From the NCBI RefSeq assembly GCF_030815415.1, contig NZ_JAUSWW010000001.1, positions 9,920,001-9,984,000 of the forward strand: DNA of 64,000 nucleotides, given 5' to 3'. How positions within the stretch are numbered: the first letter of the stretch is position 1; each line of letters opens with the position of its first letter. The stretch is from Streptomyces canus. GTDB lineage: Bacteria; Actinomycetota; Actinomycetes; Streptomycetales; Streptomycetaceae. The translations under genes were made by a program, and so were the position numbers. This document shows positions 27,968-36,650 of the stretch, one piece after another. The notes below the pieces were generated by a model, which was not told the origin of the DNA, did no database searches, and saw only the letters and a list, made by a program, of their open reading frames with translations.

Positions 27968-28939
27968 ATGTCCGATGCCATCCAGCCGGTACAGCCGCTG
28001 TTGGAACCCGCGGCAGCCGCTTTCGCGAAGGCGACCGCCAATCCGCCGTACCTGTTCGACCTGCCCCCGACGGAAGGGCGCAAGGCCGTCGACGAGGTGC
28101 AGTCCGGCGAGATCGACAAGCTGGCCGTCGACGAGGAGTGGATCACCGTCTCGGGCGGGCCGACAGGCAGCGTCCGGGCGCGCATCGTCAAGCCCGCCGG
28201 CGCCGAGGCCACCCTCCCCGTGATCATCTACATCCACGGCGCGGGCTGGGTGTTCGGCAACGCCCACACCCACGACCGCCTGGTGCGGGAACTCGCCGTC
28301 GGCGCGGGCGCCGCCGTGGTCTTCCCCGAGTACGACCTGTCGCCCGAGGCCCGCTACCCGGTCGCCATCGAGCAGAACTTCGCGGTCGCGCAGTGGGTCG
28401 TTCAGCAGGGTGCGACGAAGGGGCTGGACGCCGCCCGCATCGCGGTCGCCGGTGACTCGGTCGGCGGCAACATGGCCGCCGCGCTGACGCTGATGGCCAA
28501 GGAGCGCGGCGGCATTCCGCTGGTGCAGCAGGTGCTGTTCTACCCGGTCACCGACGCGAGCTTCGACACCGGCTCGTACCACCAGTTCGCGGAGGGCTAC
28601 TTCCTGCGCCGCGACGGCATGCAGTGGTTCTGGGATCAGTACACGACCCAGGAGGCCGAACGGGCGCAGATCACCGCTTCCCCGCTGCGGGCCACCACCG
28701 AGCAGCTCGCGGGTCTCCCGCCGGCCCTGGTCATCACCGGCGAGGCCGACGTGCTGCGCGACGAGGGTGAGGCGTACGCCAGCAAGCTGCGCGAGGCGGG
28801 CGTTCCGGTCACCTCGGTCCGCTTCCAGGGCATCATCCACGACTTCGTGATGCTCAACGCCCTGCGCGAGACCCACGCTGCCGAGGCTGCCATCACGCTG
28901 GCCACCGGCACCCTGCGCGCTGCCCTGCACACCGCCTGA
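27968..28939 (+). CDS. HSL-family alpha/beta-hydrolase (esterase)
   Basis: 323 residues. Hormone-sensitive-lipase pattern: HGAGW oxyanion motif at 90-94, nucleophile Ser164 in GDSVGGNMA, acid in GEADVLRDEGEAYA and His in GIIHDFVML. It should hydrolyse short- to medium-chain esters in the cytoplasm. The ATG at 27,968 is preceded by AGGAG. A second alpha/beta hydrolase follows 20 bases later, so they are probably co-transcribed. Confidence 0.93.
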   Translation: MSDAIQPVQPLLEPAAAAFAKATANPPYLFDLPPTEGRKAVDEVQSGEIDKLAVDEEWITVSGGPTGSVRARIVKPAGAEATLPVIIYIHGAGWVFGNAHTHDRLVRELAVGAGAAVVFPEYDLSPEARYPVAIEQNFAVAQWVVQQGATKGLDAARIAVAGDSVGGNMAAALTLMAKERGGIPLVQQVLFYPVTDASFDTGSYHQFAEGYFLRRDGMQWFWDQYTTQEAERAQITASPLRATTEQLAGLPPALVITGEADVLRDEGEAYASKLREAGVPVTSVRFQGIIHDFVMLNALRETHAAEAAITLATGTLRAALHTA

Positions 28940-28959
28940 AATCGAGGAGACACCCCGAA

Positions 28960-29679
28960 ATGACCACGACCGCGCCCACCGTCGTTCTCGTCCACGGCGC
29001 CTTCGCCGACTCAGCCAGCTGGTCCGGCGTCATCGCCGAACTGCAGGCCCACGGCATCCCCGTGATCGCCCCGCCCAACCCGCTGCGCGGCCTCGCCGCC
29101 GACGCCGCCTACGTCGCCTCCGTGGCCGCCCAGATCGACGGCCCCGTGGTGCTGGTCGGCCACTCCTACGGCGGCGCCCTCATCACCGTGGCCGGCGTCA
29201 CGGAGAACGTCGTCGGGCTCGTCTACGTCGCCGCCTACGCCCTGGAGGAAGGCGAGAGTCTCGGCGAACTGCAGGGCCGCTTCCCGCTCTCCCCGCTGGC
29301 CAGCAACCTGAAGCAATGGACGTACCCCGTTGAGGGCGGTGACCCCGCGGTCGAGGTCACCATCGCCGCCGACGCCTTCCCGTCGATCTTCGCCGCCGAC
29401 GTGCCCGCCGACGTCACCAAGGCCCTGGCCGTGGCCCAACGGCCGCTGGCCGCCGCGGCCTTCGAGGAGACGGCCGCCGCGGCCGCGTGGAAGACCAAGC
29501 CGTCCTGGGCCCTGGTGGCCGGAGCGGACGAGGCGATCAACCCCGAGGTCGAGCGGTTCGGCGCCAAGCGCGCCGGGGCGACCGTCGTCGAGATCGAGGG
29601 CGCGTCGCACGCGGTCGCCGTCTCCCAGCCCAAGGAGGTGGCCGACCTGATCCGCGAAGCGGTACGGGCGACGAGCTGA
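28960..29679 (+). CDS. Alpha/beta-hydrolase
   Basis: 239 residues. VVLVHGAFADSASWSGVI, nucleophile Ser69 in GHSYGGALIT and His in EGASHAVAVSQP give a complete catalytic set. It is the close paralogue of the gene at 16,050, in which the serine is glycine. The start follows a GAGGAG site 12 bases upstream. It is probably one operon with the esterase. Immediately downstream lies the tail of the deleted LtrA copy on the other strand. Confidence 0.92.
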   Translation: MTTTAPTVVLVHGAFADSASWSGVIAELQAHGIPVIAPPNPLRGLAADAAYVASVAAQIDGPVVLVGHSYGGALITVAGVTENVVGLVYVAAYALEEGESLGELQGRFPLSPLASNLKQWTYPVEGGDPAVEVTIAADAFPSIFAADVPADVTKALAVAQRPLAAAAFEETAAAAAWKTKPSWALVAGADEAINPEVERFGAKRAGATVVEIEGASHAVAVSQPKEVADLIREAVRATS

Positions 29680-29734
29680 CCAGCGGCACACCGGATGCGC
29701 GGACGAACTCGTTTCGTCCGCGCAGCCGTGTTTC

Positions 29735-30148
29735 CACCTCGATGCCGCACTCGCCCGATCCGGTCGCCCGCCGTGACCACGACGACCAGGGCCGCTGCCA
29801 GCAGGCCGGCGATCACGGCTGGCGCCGAGGAGTGCCCGGCCACCAGAACAGCGACCGCTACAGCGGGAAACGCAAGGTGTTCGGCCCCGCTCTGCTGGTT
29901 GCGGCCGGACGTGTACGGCCCAGACGGTGATCAGGAGGATCGCCGCCGGCACGGTGATCGCGAGACCCGCCGCCGGTGACGGGACATTGGTGCGCCGCGT
30001 GATCAGCTTGGCGTACGCCGCCAGGCCGGCCCCGGTCACCACTGTGCTCAGGCTCGCGGACGCCTGCGCCACCGCTATGAAGCACAGGTCGAAGAGGAGT
30101 TCCAGCGACGTGGCTCCTGTGCGGCTCACCGGGGTCCCGGCCCGGCAT
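29735..30148 (-). pseudogene. Internally deleted copy of the LtrA-like membrane protein gene
   Basis: From the ATG at 30,148 the copy reads MPGRDPGEPHRS. It then loses one base, continues as TSLELLFDLCF and AQASASLSTVV, and jumps directly to YAKLITRRTNVPSP and ITVWAVHVRP. These match the beginning and the end of the intact gene at 33,473-34,660. About 790 bases of the middle are missing, and a further frame change precedes the C-terminal part. It keeps the same order behind an oxidoreductase copy as the intact pair, but in inverted orientation. Confidence 0.88.
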
Positions 30149-30207
30149 GACGCCGCCGGATCCCCCGTACCCTCGTCCGGCTCACCGCGTACGCCCCGGG
30201 AGGCGGC

Positions 30208-30628
30208 TCAGCGAAGGGCTCCCAGAGCGGCTTCCACAGTCCGGTGGATGGTGGGGTAGGTGTAGTGCCCGGTGAGCCGTCCCGTTCCGCGTACAAGCCG
30301 GCCGCCCTTCGCCGCGAGCCGGTCGGCGGCCACCTGATCGTTCCAGTCGTCGGTGGCCTCGCCCCGGATACGTCCGGCAACGCGGCTCCAGTCGGGAGTC
30401 ACCCTTACTTCACCGGCAAGGGAGGGTGCACGGCCTGCCTCGGCGAGCAGGTTCCCGGCACGGATCATCATCTTGCTGGGCACGCACCCCCAGTACGGAC
30501 ACTCGCCCCGACCAGTTCCGCCTCGATCCCCACCACCTCTACCCGGCTTCTGCCAGCGCCCCCGCGACGTACTCGCCTCCGGGTCCCAGGCCAAGGACGA
30601 CCATGTCGGCCTGCTCGCTCACAGTCAT
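30208..30628 (-). pseudogene. Internally deleted copy of the flavoprotein disulfide oxidoreductase gene
   Basis: From the ATG at 30,628 the copy reads MTVSEQADMVVLGLGPGGEY and hits a TAG at codon 29; two single-base deletions lie before codon 45. Then comes a stretch identical to the intact gene (ECPYWGCVPSKMMI to the end of AAKGGRL). After RLTGH it jumps to YTYPTIHRTVEAALGALR and the stop, so about 950 bases of the middle are lost. The ribosome binding site (AAGGAGAGGC) resembles that of the intact gene (CAGGAGAGGC). Confidence 0.92.
30296..30507 (-). repeat. Left arm of a perfect 212-bp inverted repeat
   Basis: Compared base by base with 32,214-32,425 in reverse complement: 212 of 212 positions agree, with no gaps. 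On both sides the two copies diverge at once (single-base differences and deletions to the left, about 20% differences and then a deletion to the right). So the identity is far higher than in the rest of the duplicated gene. Confidence 0.95.
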
Positions 30629-30858
30629 GCCTCTCCTTGGTGCTCGTCGGCTCACGCCGTCCGCGAGAGGCTAGAGGCGGCGATGCACCGGGCCGTGCCC
30701 GCTGGCGCACGGAGACTTGCTGAAGAACGAACACGGGGCACAGCCCCGTCGACCCGTGCGCTGCTGAGCACCTTCACATGCGCTCCTGGGCAACGAGTCC
30801 GCCGCGCCGGCACCTAGCGTCACCTGTGCAAACACAGAGCAGACGCAGGAGGCGGATC

Positions 30859-31434
30859 ATGACCATCAGCTCGCAGCACGTGAGCAGTCAGCCACGGCTG
30901 CATCAGAAGGGCGCGATCATCCAGGAGTTCGGGACGGTCAAGCAGTTCCCGCTCGGCCTGTCCTACGAAGCCCGTATGTACTCCTGTCAGCGGCTCAACA
31001 AAGTCCTGGCGGACACGCAGATCCTCTACGGCCTCTACAAGAAGCACCACTGGCTGATGCGCGGGGCGACCTTCTACCAGCTGCACCTGGTGCTGGACAA
31101 GCATGCGGGGGAACAACTCGAACTCGTCGACACCCTCGCCGAGCGGGTCCAGACCCTGGGCGGTGTCGCGGTGGGAGACCCCCGGCACGTCGCCGAGATC
31201 ACCTCGATCCCCCGGCCCCCGGACGGCGTGGAGGAGGTGCCGGCCATGCTGTCACGGCTGCTGGAGGCCCACGAGGCCATCCTCATCGAGTCCCATGACG
31301 CGGCGGCCCGCATTGGGGAGTTGGGCGACGACGGTACCAACGACCTCCTCGTCTCACAGGTGATCCGGACCGGCGAACTCCAGGCGTGGTTCCTGGCCGA
31401 GCATCTGGTGGACACCCCCCTGGTCCGTGCCTGA
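30859..31434 (+). CDS. dps: Dps-family DNA-binding/ferroxidase protein
   Basis: 191 residues from the ATG at 30,859, preceded by AGGAGGCGG. Ferritin-like four-helix protein with KKHHWLMRGATFYQLH and LDKHAGEQLELVDTLAERVQ, the His and Asp/Glu residues of the inter-subunit ferroxidase centre of Dps. Such proteins form 12-mers that oxidise Fe(II) with H2O2 and protect DNA. The gene lies alone between the two inverted copies of the oxidoreductase locus, so it is inside the segment that recombination between the 212-bp repeats would invert. Confidence 0.9.
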   Translation: MTISSQHVSSQPRLHQKGAIIQEFGTVKQFPLGLSYEARMYSCQRLNKVLADTQILYGLYKKHHWLMRGATFYQLHLVLDKHAGEQLELVDTLAERVQTLGGVAVGDPRHVAEITSIPRPPDGVEEVPAMLSRLLEAHEAILIESHDAAARIGELGDDGTNDLLVSQVIRTGELQAWFLAEHLVDTPLVRA

Positions 31435-31880
31435 ACGGGTGTGAGCCGCTGTTGATCACGGCGGCGGCTCGGCGCGAGCAACTCCACGTCGCGCCGTTAC
31501 GTGCGTGGATCCGCGGTTGATGGAGCCGGTCGTCCCGGTAGCAGTCACCTCGGCTCCATGCCTACGGCCCAGCGGCTGCACGCGGGTCACTCCGCCGTGC
31601 CAGTGGTGCGCGGGCTCTTTTGGCGGGAACCGGGCACCGGCCTCTCTTCGACCGTACAACGCACCAGGTTGCGGTGCCGCCGAGCGAAGCGCGTCGCGCG
31701 AGCGTGCGGGTAGCGCGGGCGTGCGTGTAGCGCGGGCGGCGTGCACTGACGATCAGCAAATTTCGACGTCATACGATGCGGGCCCGACTACGTGTTCGAA
31801 CGGCGTGCCTTCGGTGGGGCAGACACTGACGATGCCCCGAGCCGCATGTCGACTGTCGCGGTGATCAACCCCCGCCAAAC
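31435..31880. other. Intergenic region behind dps
   Basis: No gene recognised. GAGCCGC (31,443-31,449) and GCGGCTC (31,464-31,470) can pair just behind the dps stop as a possible terminator. At about 31,702-31,737 an 18-base unit (GCGTGCGGGTAGCGCGGG and a one-base variant) occurs twice in tandem. The rest looks degenerate. Confidence 0.4.
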
Positions 31881-31952
31881 GACATCAGGGCGTGGATCGA
31901 CGCCTGGAATCACAACTCCAGGCCGTTCGCCTGGACCTGGCCGACTACCTGA
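31881..31952 (+). pseudogene. C-terminal scrap of an IS630-type transposase
   Basis: Translates as DIRAWIDAWNHNSRPFAWT followed by an early stop, the characteristic C-terminal sequence of IS630-family DDE transposases (normally ...WIDAWNENPRPFVWTKTAD). Nothing of the catalytic domain remains nearby. It lies 140 bases upstream of the intact oxidoreductase gene and hints that an insertion element took part in the duplication here. Confidence 0.65.
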
Positions 31953-32090
31953 CCAAAGTCGGTGCTGGGCCTGCGACAACTGACCAAAACTAAACGCAGC
32001 ATTTCCGGCGCATCACACAGGGGCCCGTCCGGCCGATCTAGCGTCAGCGGGACAGTCCATGCCCGGAGAGCCGGTGGAACCAGGAGAGGC

Positions 32091-33458
32091 ATGAGCGCGA
32101 ACGAGCAGGCGGATGTGGTGGTCGTCGGGCTGGGGCCGGGCGGTGAGTATGTCGCGGGCACGCTGGCCGAAGCGGGTCTGGACGTCGTGGGGATCGAGGC
32201 GGAACTCGTCGGAGGCGAGTGTCCGTACTGGGGGTGCGTGCCCAGCAAGATGATGATCCGTGCCGGGAACCTGCTCGCCGAGGCAGGCCGTGCACCCTCC
32301 CTTGCCGGTGAAGTAAGGGTGACTCCCGACTGGAGCCGCGTTGCCGGACGTATCCGGGGCGAGGCCACCGACGACTGGAACGATCAGGTGGCCGCCGACC
32401 GGCTCGCGGCGAAGGGCGGCCGGCTCGTCCGCGGGACGGGTCGCCTCGCCGGGCCGCGCCGTGTGACGGTCGGTGACCGCACGTTCGAGGCTCGGCGCGG
32501 TGTCGTGCTGGCCACTGGTACCCGGCCCCGGATCCCACCGGTGCCGGGTCTGGAAGGAACGCCGTACTGGACCAACCGGGACGCGATGGGGGCCAAGGAA
32601 CTGCCCGCGTCCATGGTCGTGCTGGGCGGGGGTGCCATCGGCGTGGAACTCGCCCAGGTCTTTGCCCGCTTCAAGTGTGCGGTCACCGTGGTGGAGGGGC
32701 AGGACCGGCTGCTGTCGCAGGAGGAGCCGGAAACAGGGGCATTGGCCGAGAAGGTCCTGCGGGAGGACGGTGTCACCGTTCTCACCGGTGCCCGGGCGCG
32801 GCAGGTCAGCCATGACGGCACCGCGTTCACCGTCCGTCTCGAAGGCGATGAGCAAGTGCTGAGTGGTGAACGGCTACTGGTCGCCACCGGACGCCAGGCC
32901 GACCTGACTCCGCTGGCAGTCGACTCGGTGGGGCTCGATCCGACGGCGGGAACCGTGCCCACGGACGGGCAGATGCGGGCCGGGGAGGGGTTGTGGGCGG
33001 TCGGCGACATCACCGGCCGGGGCGCCTTCACCCATGTGTCGATGTACCAGGCGGAGATCGCCGTCCGGGACATCCTCGGCCGGCCGGGTCCCGACGCCGA
33101 CTACCGGGCGCTGCCCCGCGTCACTTTCACCGATCCGGAGGTCGGGGCAGTAGGCCTGACGGAACGTCAGGCGCGCGCGCAGGGGCTGGCGGTGCGCACC
33201 AGCGTGGTGACCATCGCTTCCTCTACGCGCGGCTGGATCCACGGGCCGGGCAACGAGGGGTTCATCAAGCTCGTCGAGGACGCCGACCGGGGCGTGCTGA
33301 TCGGCGCGACCTCGGCGGGGCCGGTGGGCGGCGAGGTGTTGTACGGGCTGAACGTGGCCGTCCATGCCGAGGTACCCGTCGACCGGCTTCAGCACATGAT
33401 CTATACCTATCCCACCTTCCACCGGACGATCGAGGCGGCCCTGGGAGCCCTCCGCTGA
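32091..33458 (+). CDS. FAD-dependent pyridine nucleotide-disulfide oxidoreductase (MerA/Lpd-like)
   Basis: 455 residues from the ATG at 32,091, preceded by CAGGAGAGGC. FAD site GLGPGGEY (13-20), redox-active disulfide Cys44/Cys49 in GGECPYWGCVPSK, NAD(P) site VVLGGGAIGVELAQVF, second FAD motif LWAVGDITGRGAF and a dimerisation domain. The C terminus reads YTYPTFHRTIEAA, lacking the His-Pro-x-x-x-Glu base of classic lipoamide dehydrogenase, so the disulfide substrate may differ. The LtrA gene follows 14 bases later. Bases 32,214-32,425 are identical to the inverted copy at 30.3-30.5 kb. Confidence 0.93.
   Translation: MSANEQADVVVVGLGPGGEYVAGTLAEAGLDVVGIEAELVGGECPYWGCVPSKMMIRAGNLLAEAGRAPSLAGEVRVTPDWSRVAGRIRGEATDDWNDQVAADRLAAKGGRLVRGTGRLAGPRRVTVGDRTFEARRGVVLATGTRPRIPPVPGLEGTPYWTNRDAMGAKELPASMVVLGGGAIGVELAQVFARFKCAVTVVEGQDRLLSQEEPETGALAEKVLREDGVTVLTGARARQVSHDGTAFTVRLEGDEQVLSGERLLVATGRQADLTPLAVDSVGLDPTAGTVPTDGQMRAGEGLWAVGDITGRGAFTHVSMYQAEIAVRDILGRPGPDADYRALPRVTFTDPEVGAVGLTERQARAQGLAVRTSVVTIASSTRGWIHGPGNEGFIKLVEDADRGVLIGATSAGPVGGEVLYGLNVAVHAEVPVDRLQHMIYTYPTFHRTIEAALGALR
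32214..32425 (+). repeat. Right arm of a perfect 212-bp inverted repeat
   Basis: Codons about 42-111 of the intact oxidoreductase gene. Identical in reverse complement to 30,296-30,507. The arms are 1.7 kb apart and enclose both 5' gene ends, dps and the IS630 scrap. Confidence 0.95.
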
Positions 33459-33472
33459 ACCGCGCCCTGATC

Positions 33473-34660
33473 ATGCAGGCGGACCCGGGTGCCAGGCGGT
33501 GGCGCACCATGGTGGGCCGCAACCCCGGCGAGCCGCACCGGTCCGCCACCTCGCTGGAGCTCTTCTTCGACCTGTGCTTCGTCGTCGCGGTGGCGCAGGC
33601 GTCCACGAGCCTGCGCGGGACGCTGGAGGCAGGGGACTACGCCGGCGGTGCGCTGCGTTTCGCGCTGGTCTTCTTCACGATCTGGTGGGCGTGGATGAAC
33701 TTCACCTGGTTCGCCTCCGCCTACGACCCGGACGACGTCCCGTACCGGCTGACGGTGCTGGTGCAGATCACGGGCTCGCTCGTCCTGGCCGCCGGAGTGG
33801 CCCGGGCGTTCCAGGAGGGCGATCTGCGGGTCATCACCCTGGGATACGCGCTGCTGCGCACGGCTCTGGCCGCGCTGTGGCTGCGTGCCGCACGGTCGGA
33901 CACCGGTCGGCGGCGCACCGCTCTTCGCTTCGCCACCGGGGTGGTGGTCTGTCAGGTCGGCTGGATCGGACTGCTCTTCGTCCCGGATTCGGCTCGGCTG
34001 ACGAGCATCATGGTGATGATCGTTGCCGAACTCTCCGTCCCCGTGTGGGCCCAGGCTGTCGGGATGACACCGTGGCATCCGCACCACATCGCCGAGCGCT
34101 ACGAACTCTTCACCCTCATCGTGCTTGGGGAGTCCGTCGCGGCCGCCACCGGAGCGGTCCGCAGCGCCTTCGACCGGCATCATGACGCCGGTGCGCTGTA
34201 TGCACTGGCGGCAGGCGGTCTGCTCATGGTCTTCGCCATGTGGTGGCTGTACTTCGCGCGGCCGGCGCACACCCTCCTCGCCACGACGCACCAGGCACAC
34301 CGAAAGAGATTCACCTGGGCCTACGGCCATTACCTGATCTTCGCGGCGGCGGCCGCTGAGGGAGCAGGCCTCGCGGTGTACGCGGACCACATCACAGGTC
34401 GCACCCATATGTCGCCACTGGTGGCAGGTGCCGCGGTCACCATTCCGACAGCGATCTTCCTGATCAGCCTGTGGGCCGTACACGTCCGTCCTCACCAGAC
34501 GACCCGGTTCGAACAGCTTCCGTTTCCCGCTGCCGTCGCCCTCATCCTGACGGCCGCTCTCTCACCGGCACCGGCGCTCGCCGCCGGTCTGGTGCTGGCG
34601 GCTGTGGTCGTCGTGATGACGGTGACCGATCCGACCCGGCGAGTGCGGGAGAGGGAATGA
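33473..34660 (+). CDS. Low-temperature-requirement A (LtrA)-like membrane protein
   Basis: 395 residues from the ATG at 33,473 (a second ATG at 33,509 is possible and matches the start of the deleted copy). LtrA signature ATSLELFFDLCFVVAVAQAS at the N terminus, about ten membrane helices, HHIAERYELFTLIVLGESVA in the middle and TIPTAIFLISLWAVHVRP near the end. Biochemical function of the family is unknown. The gene lies 14 bases behind the oxidoreductase and is presumably co-transcribed with it; the pair was duplicated together. Confidence 0.9.
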   Translation: MQADPGARRWRTMVGRNPGEPHRSATSLELFFDLCFVVAVAQASTSLRGTLEAGDYAGGALRFALVFFTIWWAWMNFTWFASAYDPDDVPYRLTVLVQITGSLVLAAGVARAFQEGDLRVITLGYALLRTALAALWLRAARSDTGRRRTALRFATGVVVCQVGWIGLLFVPDSARLTSIMVMIVAELSVPVWAQAVGMTPWHPHHIAERYELFTLIVLGESVAAATGAVRSAFDRHHDAGALYALAAGGLLMVFAMWWLYFARPAHTLLATTHQAHRKRFTWAYGHYLIFAAAAAEGAGLAVYADHITGRTHMSPLVAGAAVTIPTAIFLISLWAVHVRPHQTTRFEQLPFPAAVALILTAALSPAPALAAGLVLAAVVVVMTVTDPTRRVRERE

Positions 34661-34754
34661 ACAGGCCTCGCGGACAGGAGGCGTTCGTCGGCCATCTGGC
34701 GCCGGGACCGGACCGGCGCCCCGTCCATCCCTTCGATTCCACGAGCGAGCACTC

Positions 34755-35629
34755 ATGCCAGAACTGACAGACATCACACAACACACCGCCGAACTCAACG
34801 GGATCAAGCAGCACTGGGTCAGCGCCGGACAGGGACCGCCGGTCTACCTTCTGCATGGCTTCCCAAAGACCTGGTACGGCTGGCGGAAGCAAATCCCCAT
34901 GCTGGCCGAGCAGTTCACGGTGATCGCGCCGGACCTTCGCGGCTACGGTGACACCTACAAGCCCGCGTCCGGACACGACAAACGAACCATGGCCAACGAC
35001 GTCATCGCGCTGATGGACCATCTCGGCCATGAGCGGATCGCCCTGATCGGCCATGACCGCGGGGCACGCGTCGGCACCCGGTTCGCCAAGGACTACCGTG
35101 TCCGGATCGACCGGTTCGTGGCCATGGACAACATCCCCACCCGGGTCATCGCCGAGACCTACGACGTGAACCTCGCCCGGCAGGGTTATTGGTTTTTTCA
35201 CCTTCCTCGGCGTGCCCGACCTACCCGAGGCGTTGATCGCCGGGCGTGAGGAGATCTGGCTCACCCATTTCTACCGGAGCTGGTCGTACAACCCGGACAT
35301 GCTCACTCCGGAGGAGATCGCAGTCTATGTACGCGCCTACCAGCAGCCGGGGGCAGTGCGGGGATCTTGCATGGACTACCGTGCGGCGCCAGGACGTCGC
35401 CCAGGACCGCGAGGACGCCGACCAACTCATCGACTGCCCGGTGCTGACCATGTGGGGCGAGGACTTCAGCGCCGTCGGACAGGCCTACGACGTCCTGGAC
35501 GTCTGGAAGGGGCTGGCCCGGAACGTCCGGGGTGTGCCCATTCCCCAGTGCGGACACCTCTGCCAGGAGGAGCGCCCCGACGTCGTCAACGGAGAACTCC
35601 TCGACTTCCTGGCGGACTGGAACGGCTGA
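34755..35629 (+). pseudogene. Epoxide hydrolase/haloacetate dehalogenase-like alpha/beta hydrolase, frameshifted
   Basis: Reads as one protein in three frames. MPELTDITQHTAELNGIKQH to ARQGYWFF carries HGFPKTWYGW and the nucleophile Asp in IGHDRGARV. The second part is LGVPDLPEALIAGREEIWLT, and the third is DVAQDREDADQLIDC to DFLADWNG, with the base His in QCGHLCQEE. The first shift lies in a six-T run (35,193-35,198), where five T would restore the frame; the second is near 35,390 in no homopolymer. All catalytic residues survive, so decay is recent or the shifts are sequence errors. ATG at 34,755. Confidence 0.85.
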
Positions 35630-35650
35630 TCCGACCGGTCCACCTGAGCA

Positions 35651-35727
35651 CGGCGAGCGCAGGACGGGGGCGACGCAGGATTGGGGCCGGGTCCGAGCGG
35701 GCACCGGCCCTCGTCCTGCGCTCACCG
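35651..35727. terminator. Large two-level hairpin between convergent genes
   Basis: Outer arms 35,651-35,670 and 35,708-35,727 pair over 20 bp with two mismatches. Inside them GGGCCGG and CCGGCCC pair again near 35,684 and 35,704. It lies exactly between the stop of the hydrolase and the stop of the DUF5709 gene, so it can serve as a bidirectional terminator. Confidence 0.7.
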
Positions 35728-35732
35728 TCCCC

Positions 35733-36197
35733 TCAGTAGGTCTCGGAATCGGGGATCAGATGTATCGCGGCCTCCTCAGCCGATGTCCCGGCGCCGTCCA
35801 GACCCATGTCAGAAGCGATCAGGTCGGATTCGGTGTTCCCATGACTGCCCTCGTCCGGCGCGACCAGCCGTCCGGCGCGCTCGTCTCCAACCTCGTAGTC
35901 GATGAGCTCACCGTCTGTGTCCCAGGTGTCCCCGATATCGTCGCCCTCCGGGACGCCGATGTCCGGCAACTCCTCGGAGAGACGCTCGTCCAGGCTCTCC
36001 CCCCGCCGCTGCTCCGACGCCGTGACGCCGGTGTGCTCCACGCCCCAGGGCTTCTCCGGGGGCGAGTAGCCCTCGTCCAGGGCCTGGTCGCCGGCCCGGT
36101 AGTCCAGGGTGTCCGACGCGTCGAGCAGCCCTGCGCCGTCCTGCACCTCGGAACCGTCCGGCTGGTAGACATCGTCACCCATCGCTTCGTCGGCCAC
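35733..36197 (-). CDS. DUF5709-family acidic protein
   Basis: 154 residues from a GTG at 36,197 with GGAGCG upstream; an ATG at 36,182 is an alternative. Very acidic, with DDVYQPDGSEVQDGAGLLDA, DTLDYRAGDQALDEGYSPPE and EEAAIHLIP, the pattern of the actinobacterial DUF5709 family. Function unknown. Monocistronic by position. Confidence 0.8.
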   Translation of the reverse strand: MADEAMGDDVYQPDGSEVQDGAGLLDASDTLDYRAGDQALDEGYSPPEKPWGVEHTGVTASEQRRGESLDERLSEELPDIGVPEGDDIGDTWDTDGELIDYEVGDERAGRLVAPDEGSHGNTESDLIASDMGLDGAGTSAEEAAIHLIPDSETY

Positions 36198-36650
36198 TTG
36201 CGCTCCATCGTTGTTCGGGGGCCGGAGGGCTGGGGGTAGCCCCCTCACCAAGCCCGTCTACTGCACCCCGCCGTCCCGGCGAAGACGGTGACGGGCCACA
36301 AGTGTCCCGTCCTGGCTCTCTCGTCACTTCCCCAGAAGTTGGAATCGTGCGCTCCTGAGCAAGAAGCGGGCGCGCGGAGGAGGCCGCCCGCTGGCGGTCC
36401 GTTCCCGGGGCGCCGCGAGTTGGGCGCTGGGGGGTGTTCGTCCGATCTGCGCTTCGACTGAGGTGGCCACGACAGGGTCTTGGTAATCACGGGAGATCTG
36501 CGCGCAGGGCTCTCTCAGGCAACCTCTCGTGCATTTCTCGACACGGTGCTCCTTATTTGCAGGCCTTACGGTCATTCACACGGTATCCGCGCCTAGTACT
36601 GCTTCAGAGCAAGCGCCTGCGAACGGGCCGTGGTCTCCCACCGCGGCCCG
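36198..36650. other. Intergenic region, mostly unrecognised
   Basis: About 450 bases without a convincing gene. Bases 36,441-36,463 match 22 of 23 bases at the 3' end of the FMN reductase gene (6926-6948), including its stop codon. This may be the last scrap of another copy. Confidence 0.4.

Noticed and set aside
29735..34660. Composite transposon carrying dps between inverted repeats
   Set aside because: The repeats are pieces of a metabolic gene, not IS ends; only a scrap of an IS630 transposase lies between them and there are no target-site duplications visible.
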